Shown here piece by piece: positions 56,632 to 64,000 of a stretch of 64,000 nucleotides of DNA. This DNA comes from Hydractinia symbiolongicarpus (taxonomy: Eukaryota; Cnidaria; Hydrozoa; Anthoathecata; Hydractiniidae): the NCBI RefSeq assembly GCF_029227915.1, contig NC_079885.1, forward strand, positions 12,783,001 to 12,847,000, read 5' to 3'. Position 1 is the first letter of the stretch, and every line of letters starts with the position of its first letter. Under the pieces are notes generated by a model, which did no database searches, was not told the DNA's origin, and worked only from the letters and a program-made list of their open reading frames with translations. The position numbers and the translations under genes are program-made.

Positions 56632-57906
56632 ATGGCTCATGTTAAAAGGGTAAAAAAATCCCTAAACATCTCCAAGGTTTTAAAGCTGTTACATCCTCAA
56701 GAATTAATTGAATTAGTTCGAAATCTTTTATTTAATTCTGAATATTTTTGGATAACTGCAAGCCTTTTGTTTATGGCAGAAATCCTTTTAAATGTTGTTG
56801 TTATTTGGAAAGTTCCTTATACAGAAATTGATTGGAAAGCTTACATGAGTGAAGTGGAAGGATTTTTGAATGGCACATATGATTATATGAAGTTGAAAGG
56901 TGGTACAGGCCCACTAGTTTATCCAGCTGGTTTTGTGTACATATTTTCTGCCCTTTATTTCTGCACAAATCATGGGCACGATATTCGATTTGCTCAATAC
57001 CTATTCGTGTTCTTATACTTAGCCATTTTATTGGCAGTATTTTATGTTTACCAAAAGGTACAGAAAATTCCACCTTATGCTCTATTTTTCATGTGTTGCA
57101 CTTCCTATCGCATACATTCAATATTCATTCTGCGTCTATTTAATGATCCTGTTGCTATGTTATTTTTATATGCCAGCATTGTGTGTTTTATAAAAAATCG
57201 TTGGAACATTGGATGCTTCTTGTTTAGTTTTGGTGTCAGTATTAAAATGAATGTGTTGTTGTTTGCGCCTGGCCTGTTTGTTTTATTGTTGTTAAAATTT
57301 GGAGTAATTGGAAGCATAAAAAAGATTACCATATGTGCACTTGTGCAACTTGTGTTGGCAATCCCATTTCTGTTGGAAAATCCTGTTGCTTATATTTTAC
57401 GATCCTTCAACCTTGGACGTCAATTTTTTTTTGTATGGACTGTAAACTGGAGGTTTTTGCCAGAATGGCTGTTTTTATCTCGCTGGTTTCACATAATGTT
57501 ACTTTGTTTGCATCTGTTTACACTTTTTGTGTTCCTTTATAAAAAATGGCCCTCTCCATCCCTTGGTTGGTGTTCAATATTTTCACAAAAATTCATTGCA
57601 GAAGATGTCTCCACATTTACCATTGTGAGAGTCATGTTTGTCTCAAATTTTATTGGAATGAGTTTTGCACGTTCTCTACATTATCAATTCTATGTGTGGT
57701 ATTTTCACACAATACCCTTTTTGTTATGGAATATTAAAATGTCACCCGTTTTGAAATTGTTGATATTAGGCATAGTGGAATTGTGCTGGAACACATATCC
57801 ATCAACAAATTTGTCATCAGTTATGCTGCATGGGTGTCATCTTGCTATATTACTTGGTTTGTTTTTCAAAGAGGAAGAAGAAATGGGCAAAGACAAGAAA
57901 AAATAA
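56632..57906 (+). CDS. ALG3: ALG3, dolichyl-P-mannose alpha-1,3-mannosyltransferase
   Basis: Single coding exon, 424 aa (MAHVKRVKKSLN start. The frame is open upstream to 56599, but an acceptor site at 56610-56611 makes the ATG at 56632 the first likely start). ALG3 adds the first lumenal mannose (alpha-1,3) to Man5GlcNAc2-PP-dolichol in the ER membrane, using dolichol-phosphate-mannose. Family signatures are present: YTEIDWKAYM with the acidic lumenal loop, GGTGPLVYPAGF, YRIHSIFILRLFNDP, SIKMNVLLFAPG, VNWRFLPEWLFLS and RSLHYQFYVWYFHTIPFLL. About ten hydrophobic helices, and a Lys-rich C-terminus (KDKKK) that fits an ER-retrieval signal. Length is close to the human protein (438 aa). It lies 1 kb upstream of SEH1 on the same strand. 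Confidence 0.96.
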   Translation: MAHVKRVKKSLNISKVLKLLHPQELIELVRNLLFNSEYFWITASLLFMAEILLNVVVIWKVPYTEIDWKAYMSEVEGFLNGTYDYMKLKGGTGPLVYPAGFVYIFSALYFCTNHGHDIRFAQYLFVFLYLAILLAVFYVYQKVQKIPPYALFFMCCTSYRIHSIFILRLFNDPVAMLFLYASIVCFIKNRWNIGCFLFSFGVSIKMNVLLFAPGLFVLLLLKFGVIGSIKKITICALVQLVLAIPFLLENPVAYILRSFNLGRQFFFVWTVNWRFLPEWLFLSRWFHIMLLCLHLFTLFVFLYKKWPSPSLGWCSIFSQKFIAEDVSTFTIVRVMFVSNFIGMSFARSLHYQFYVWYFHTIPFLLWNIKMSPVLKLLILGIVELCWNTYPSTNLSSVMLHGCHLAILLGLFFKEEEEMGKDKKK

Positions 57907-58928
57907 ATATATTATTCCTCTGACTAAAATACCTACAAAAGACAGAATTTATGTTACGATGTGTAAGGTTTTGTTGTTGTACAGTTGTTGTGCTGTTTAG
58001 ATTAGAGAAACAAAACCAACCTGTGTTTTTATTTTATTTGTCATTTATAGCAGTTTATATCATATATACACTTGTGAGATTTGTAGTTTTAACTTGTTTA
58101 ACAAAAAAAATACAGTGATGGAAGTTTTGTTTTAAAAAAAATTGTAAAAAACACTGACAGAACCCAGTGTTTATGTTGTCTAGGAAAGCAAATGTCCATT
58201 TCTGTACTTGTCTGCTTTTGTTTGATTTTCTCAATTGTTGGGTTGGTGCATATTATGAAAGATTCTTTCAAAAAGGTACTGAATAGCATTGTTTGATGTT
58301 GTGCAAATTAAAATTCTTTATAAACCTTGATTTTGCCAACTGCTGAGTCAGTTATAGAAAAATAAAATAAGCAACCGTTTATTTTCGTGTCAGTGCTATT
58401 CCAAAAAAAGTTAGCAGGAGAGTTTAATAAAAAAAGAAAGTAAAAATGCGGCTTATGTAGAATTCGTCTACAAATTTTTAATAGCATTTTTTTCATTCAT
58501 TTATACGTTCGAATTTAATTGCATGAAATTGTTATAAAAATTGTATACAATTTGTTTAATGTTGATTTGTAAAATTTTGTAAAAAACATAAACTGCTGCA
58601 CAAAAAATAAAAGTAAAAAGTAAAAGTGAAAGATTACAAAATTCCTTGGATATTGTTGTCTGCAGAAACTATTTGTGGTTATTATAACAGAAAATATAAT
58701 TGCTGACCACTTGACTGACTCATTTTATTGGGGTTAGGTTACAGCAACCCAACAATTTCTTGAGAATAAGTAACATAATTTTAAGATAATTGCAACCCTT
58801 ACTCTGTCCATCGTTGGGCTATATATAGATTTCTGTCAGACACTGGTGTGAACTAACGTTTTATATTTGCTTTGTTTCAAAAAAATAGTAAGATGTATCA
58901 TTGATACATATTAATATCATAGAAGAGA
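57907..58928. other. ALG3-SEH1 intergenic region
   Basis: AATAAA overlaps the ALG3 stop (57903-57908) and could be its polyadenylation signal, with others near 58030. The short minus-strand frames (58098-58496) have no domain support. The SEH1 promoter must lie in the last few hundred bases, but no defined element is seen. Confidence 0.45.
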
Positions 58929-61900
58929 ATGTATCTCGCAAAGTCTATTCCAACGGAACATAAGGACATAATACATGATGTTTCATTTGATTTCTATGGC
59001 AGGCGTATGGCAACATGTTCTTCTGATCACACTGTGAAGGTGGGTTTCATGTTAACACAAATTGAATAATTTTCACTGTTGCTTTATGGAAATTTTGATT
59101 TGCTTATTTGATGAACATTCTTTTGTAGTTACTATATGGTGGCCGATCTTTGCCAAACAATTAAAAATAATGATATGTATGTGACAGGCATAGTGGTTAT
59201 GTTTATTTTTCTTTGAAGTTGCCGAAAAATGCATATCTCCAATGCTAATCAACAAATTAAACATCATGATGGTAATAACATTAATTTAACGTCAATACTT
59301 CTAAATTAACAAAGCCATTACAATGCACTTATATAACTTTGAGGTCAAATAACTTGGAAAAGAATGATGACTAACTTGAATTTATCCTTATATATTAAGT
59401 ATTTGCTTAAAATAAGTTAAAAGATAATTAACATTTTTTGATGCATAAACTAAGATTTGGACTTTTTGGACCTATCTGGTACAGGTAAGGTCCTATAAGT
59501 CTGTCTGTCGTCCATTACCAGCTTTTCTCAGAATTGGATCATACATTAGTTTTCTGATTTTTTGCACAAAGATAGAGAACATATACCCTCGAATGTGACA
59601 AAGTCAGTTTTCTGAGAAAAAATCTTATTAACTCAAAAATGGCGGATTTGTGCAAAAAATGAGCAAAAATGATCCTAAAATATGGTTTTTAGGACATTTC
59701 TTCGGATTAGTTTATTCTCATTTTTTGTACAAAGATAGAGAACAATTGACCCTCAAATGCGACAAACTTTGTGTTTGGGCCCGATAATGGCGCATTAGAA
59801 CTTGGAACTGCGATTTAGGTTGTTTCAACTTACAAAATTTTTAATAATAATTAGCACTGACACTTTTCGAATAAATGGATTGTGTTGTTAAAAACATAAG
59901 TTAATTATTAAATCCAGGTAGGTCCATCGAAGTTTCGCTTGTTAAGCTGGTAATTTATTTAATAATTTTGCTTCACCAAAATAAGATTTGTTTTTTCAAT
60001 GAAAGATAACTTTTAAGTTGAGTAAGCTGATACAAAAGTTTTTTTTTGGTGAAATTTCCATCATGTTTATTTGACGTTTTTAAAAAAATCTTAATACCGC
60101 AATTATTGGAAAAAAAAAACAAATTTGACAGAAAAATAGGGTTTTTTTGAATTTTTTAATTCAAACTTATCGTTATTTTTTTTTTATAAATGTTCTAAAA
60201 TGTTAGTAGACATTGTTATCATAAAAAATTTACTGCTGTGCTACATGTCTTAACCACCCCAAATTAACCATAAATAATTTGTTTAATTTCATTGTTTCAT
60301 TTTTATGCTCATGTTTGATATTTGCGTGTTACTATTAAGATGTAACTTGTTATATATAGTGTATCTATTCTTTCAGATTTGGGATTTATATGATAATGGA
60401 GAATGGGTTTGTAAAGCTGATTGGAAGGTATTTTGTTGTTGTTTTTCTTAGGCCTAATTTAATCATGGTGCATTTCAAGTAAATCTGATTATTGAAGACT
60501 TTGCAAATTGTTGCACTCTTTTTATAGACTCATTCAGGCTCTGTATGGAAAGTAACATGGGCACACCCAGAATTTGGGCAGGTAATAGCGACATGCTCAT
60601 TTGATCGTACTGCAGTTGTATGGGAAGAACAAGGTATTGTACATTAAGAAGACACGCTGTTACAATTGTAATTGTTGTTATAGTAAACTGAACTTTCTAG
60701 GTGGATTTATCACAATTTCATAATGCGACCCGACACATTTGAGAACTCTTATTGTCTTTTGCTTTCTCTTCAAATTTGAAGAATAATGCATAGAATCAAT
60801 GTTTATACAATCGAATTTGGAATTCTGATCTCGAAAAAACATTTCCGTTTAAAAATCTTACCTTTTTTTCTTAGCAATATGTGTTACTTGGCAAAACAGA
60901 CTCTAAACTCTTATAGGTTGGTAGAAGTGAGGTGGTAAAAATTGATTATGTGAATGAATGAATAGCATTTTAAAGAAATTAAAAGGAAGGTATTGTTGAA
61001 AGAGTAGATGTTTCGTTTTAGTTGGTGAAGTGAGCACTTCGTCACATGGAAGAGCAAATCAGTGGGTAGGTCGTATTTTATCAAGACGGAAAGAGTCTGG
61101 TAAAACGCTTCTGAAATTTTATGGATTGGATTGCAGTAAAATTGTTATGTCATCATTCTAATATGAAGTAGTCAATTTTGAATTTCATCCTGAAACATGA
61201 TAGTTTTAGTTAATTGGAAATAATTTCTATACAACTAATTACATATTTCATATAGTGATTTGTGAGTGAGCGCAACCCGTCTGTTTAAGTGTGGACATAT
61301 TTCTTTGTTTTAGATTCAAAGAGCTTCCTTGGTTGACAGCAGTAATTCTGTGACTGATTTAAAATTCTCACCTAAACATCTTGGTCTTCTCTTGGTTTGT
61401 TTGTTTGTTTGTTTGTATTTTTGTTACTTGTAAGGTTTTTCTCGTAAGAGAAACCTCTTTTCTAACCATGCACTTCCTGCAATTGCTTAATAACGTCATT
61501 TTGGCTTACATTATGAATTCCACACTTTTCTTATAATGTAATGTTTTCCATGAGAAAATTAACTTTCCAGGCGATGTGTTACAAAGACGGGGTAGTAAGA
61601 ATATACGAAGCTCCTGATGTAATGAATCTTAGCCACTGGTCTGTACAGGTATGCTCTCTTATATATATTTTTAAAGCCTTTATTTTGTTGTCGTCAGGTC
61701 GCAAGTTATATTATGCATTTGGCCTAACTTTGTTCTCATTAAAGCTTTTTGTAATTTTTTTGGTTGTGGACACCACGTCAATAAATGGTGATATCTGTTA
61801 TTAAAAAGACTTTATTAAAATTTGTTATGTGGTATGCTTGCTTTTTGACGATCCCAAACTTGCTGTTATTGTCTCAATATTGGCCCCTATTTTCTGCGAT

Positions 61901-64000
61901 ATATTTCATTATTTTAAGAGATCTTTATACAGGAGTGTGTGACGGGGGGTTGGGGATAATGAATTCTCAGCAAGATCCTCCTTATGAATACTTCTCGGTT
62001 ATTTTTCTCTTGTCACTCATTTTGCATTGCTTTTTTATTTCGACCAGTTTTTGTTGCCTGTCGTTGAATCAGCAAAATAATTAATGTGAAAGTAGCGAAT
62101 AACTTGTAGAAATTTTGAAGAAAAAATTAAGTGTAAAGTTCTGGCTTACATTATTAATTTTTGTATTTAGCATGTTATCAATTGCAAATTAGCAAGCGCC
62201 AGCTGTATTTCGTGGAATCCGTCTAGGTATTATCTTATTTACTATTGTTCAAAATGCTTCGTAATATAGCAAGGCTTGAAAAATGAATTAACATCTCTCT
62301 TGTAACCTTTTACGATAAATACTGCTTAAAATCATTGACATTTTTTTTGTCGCCTGCAATTTCTAAATTCATTTTTACTACCAGAACCTAAGAAATTGCG
62401 TATCGTATTTTGAACAAGAAATTAATTTCATTGAAATTTTTTGATCTGTCTGTGAAGTTTGTTTTCTTTAACGTAAGATCACATGCACCCATGTTGGCTG
62501 TTGGCAGTGATGATCCAAGGCCCACCGCTGGTGGGAAGGTTGAAATACATGAATGTAGTTCGTCGGGAAGGTACGTGTTAACATTTTATCTTTTTTGTTG
62601 TGTTAATGGTGAAATAAAAGATACAAGGTAATTTAAAATTAAGTGTTTTTAGTTGCAAGTTTTCAATGCGTTTCTAGTTTAAACAGTGTATAAATTGATC
62701 TGAATTTCGATATTTTTTTCTCTTTTAAGAAAGTGGACCAAGATTGCAACCCTTATGGGAATCACCGATCCTGTCCATGACGTTGCGTTTGCACCAAACG
62801 TTGGAAGGTATGGTATATGTATGCAGTGAAAAAAAGCTCTTCATATTAATATGATTTTATACCATGATTATTATAGAATTAGTGCTGGTTAGTTTGTCAT
62901 TTTATTTTAAACGTCGAAGTATTTATTTTTTCTTGTTGTGTGTGTCATGTGCGGAATTACATCTTTTTCTAGATCTCGACACCTGCTTGCCATTGCATCC
63001 AAAGATATCCACATTGTCGCCATGAAACCTCTGAAGTATGCTTTTTTTATAATCTGACTTCATGTATAGTGCAAGAATAATCCTCCATAAAACTTACATC
63101 AAATTGATGTAAGTGTTATGGAGGATTATTCTTGCACTATACATCATCTGTCATTTTACGAAATCAAGATGCACTAAAGGATTAGTTGCTCGATTACCTT
63201 TTACAATAGTTAAAAAAGCACACAACTTTGAATGTTCAGTATTTGTTTTTTTGCAAAACTTTCAAATGTTTGTTTGAGACTTATTCAAGTTTGAGTATCG
63301 AATTAGTCAATGCAAGAAAATTTTTCAATTACTTTAAATGAGTAAGAAAGTCTCACTCAAATAAAAAATGTTCAGCATTTTTTTATTGTCCCTGTATCAT
63401 TGTTAGGTGTTCTCATTTTGGTGTATTTACCAATGAGGTTTGTAAAATGTTAAATTGCCGAAGTGTTTTCTTCCCGAACAGTAAATACGACATCTTTTTT
63501 ACACGAAAAGAAAAAATTTCTATGTTTAGAGAGAAGCCAAGTCAATCTGCGTCTGGTTTTCCTGAAAAACCTGATATCACAGTTATCGCTACTCTGCAGG
63601 AACACGAGGCACAGGTAAGAAAAATGATGGGATGTGGTTTCTACTGCAGGTCAGGAGTAAAAAAAAAGTCCGAAAATAACAAAGAATATCTGTGAGAGGG
63701 CAATAGTTGTGCAACTTTGTTTTTAATGTGGTAGTTATACTCCGGTTTTGTGTCTCTTCATTTTAAAAAGGTTTCCTAAGAATAATGCAGTATTATGTGT
63801 ATTGTATCACGAATGGAATAATATCTTTTTCGATGCTCTAATCTATGGATACTGTAGAATTTTTTGAGATGTTTTTTAAAGCTATAGAAGACTTGTCTTC
63901 GGTGGTTGTTTTTTTGTATACGTTTAGGTGTGGAGGGTGGAATGGAATTTAACTGGAACTATTTTATCTTCAACTGGTGATGATGGACGAGTGCGTTTAT
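58929..64000 (+). CDS. SEH1L: Nucleoporin SEH1 (WD40), partial at 3' end
   Basis: Twelve exons with agreeing phases: 58929-59039, 60377-60427, 60528-60633, 61022-61065, 61314-61394, 61571-61648, 62171-62226, 62478-62570, 62730-62807, 62973-63035, 63482-63614, 63928-64000 (continues beyond the window). SEH1 is a six-bladed WD40 propeller of the Nup107-160 pore scaffold and of the GATOR2 complex. The start [20 protein letters not shown], repeats with [26 protein letters not shown]-type [18 protein letters not shown], and ending [20 protein letters not shown] closely follow the family. About 310 residues are covered, and roughly one or two blades of end sequence are missing. Introns hold a repeat fragment and an 83-bp palindrome. 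Confidence 0.96.
59180..59375 (+). repeat. Decayed fragment of the 54555-type MITE
   Basis: In SEH1 intron 1: GTGACAGGCATAGTGGTTAT, GTTGCCGAAAAATGCATATC, AATTAACAAAGCCATTACAA, TGAGGTCAAATAACTTGGAA match the first third of copies 54555-55240 and 55241-55968 in order. Confidence 0.65.
63062..63144. repeat. 83-bp near-perfect palindrome in SEH1 intron 10
   Basis: ATGTATAGTGCAAGAATAAT at the left returns as ATTATTCTTGCACTATACAT at the right, with TCCTCCATAAAACTTACATC matching GATGTAAGTGTTATGGAGGA around the centre (one mismatch). It would fold into a stem of about 40 bp. Confidence 0.9.

Overview
The window is nuclear DNA of an animal: AT-rich, with short exons bounded by GT..AG introns, and crowded with transposons. 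Gene sequences and repeat types (DIRS-like elements, Harbinger, Polinton/Maverick, tRNA-headed SINEs) suggest an early-branching metazoan, most likely a cnidarian. That is inference; nothing in the sequence names the species.

Five host genes can be built with consistent splice phases. (1) 798-3835 (+): small acidic-tailed protein with a CS (p23-like) domain. (2) 5612-16013 (+): transmembrane prolyl 4-hydroxylase (P4HTM)-like enzyme, 11 exons, with EF-hand-like segments and a complete Fe/2-oxoglutarate site. (3) 16382-22460 (-): adenine phosphoribosyltransferase, 5 exons, tail-to-tail with gene 2. (4) 56632-57906 (+): ALG3, the ER mannosyltransferase of N-glycan precursor assembly, in one coding exon. 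(5) 58929-64000 (+, runs off the window): nucleoporin SEH1, 12 exons visible.

Between APRT and ALG3 (about 22.5-56.5 kb) lies a gene-poor stretch of nested transposons. A decayed minus-strand DIRS-like element (about 24.8-28.4 kb) is interrupted by a LINE and a MITE. A second DIRS-like element on the plus strand is split inside its RNase H region by a 15.5-kb Polinton/Maverick (36071-51536) with long inverted repeats and a 5-bp target duplication. The Polinton carries decayed genes for protein-primed DNA polymerase B, retroviral-type integrase, a truncated major capsid protein, several small structural or membrane proteins, a BRO-N/nuclease gene and a gene resembling viral late transcription factor 3. 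No packaging ATPase or maturation protease is seen. Its integrase gene is itself cut into three pieces by two later insertions.

The most unusual observations are the terminal palindromes of the Polinton, a recurring ACTTTTTCTAT motif placed directly on stop codons and 25-26 bases before the next start codon, the VLTF3-like gene in an animal Polinton, and reading-frame evidence that dates the nested insertions relative to each other.
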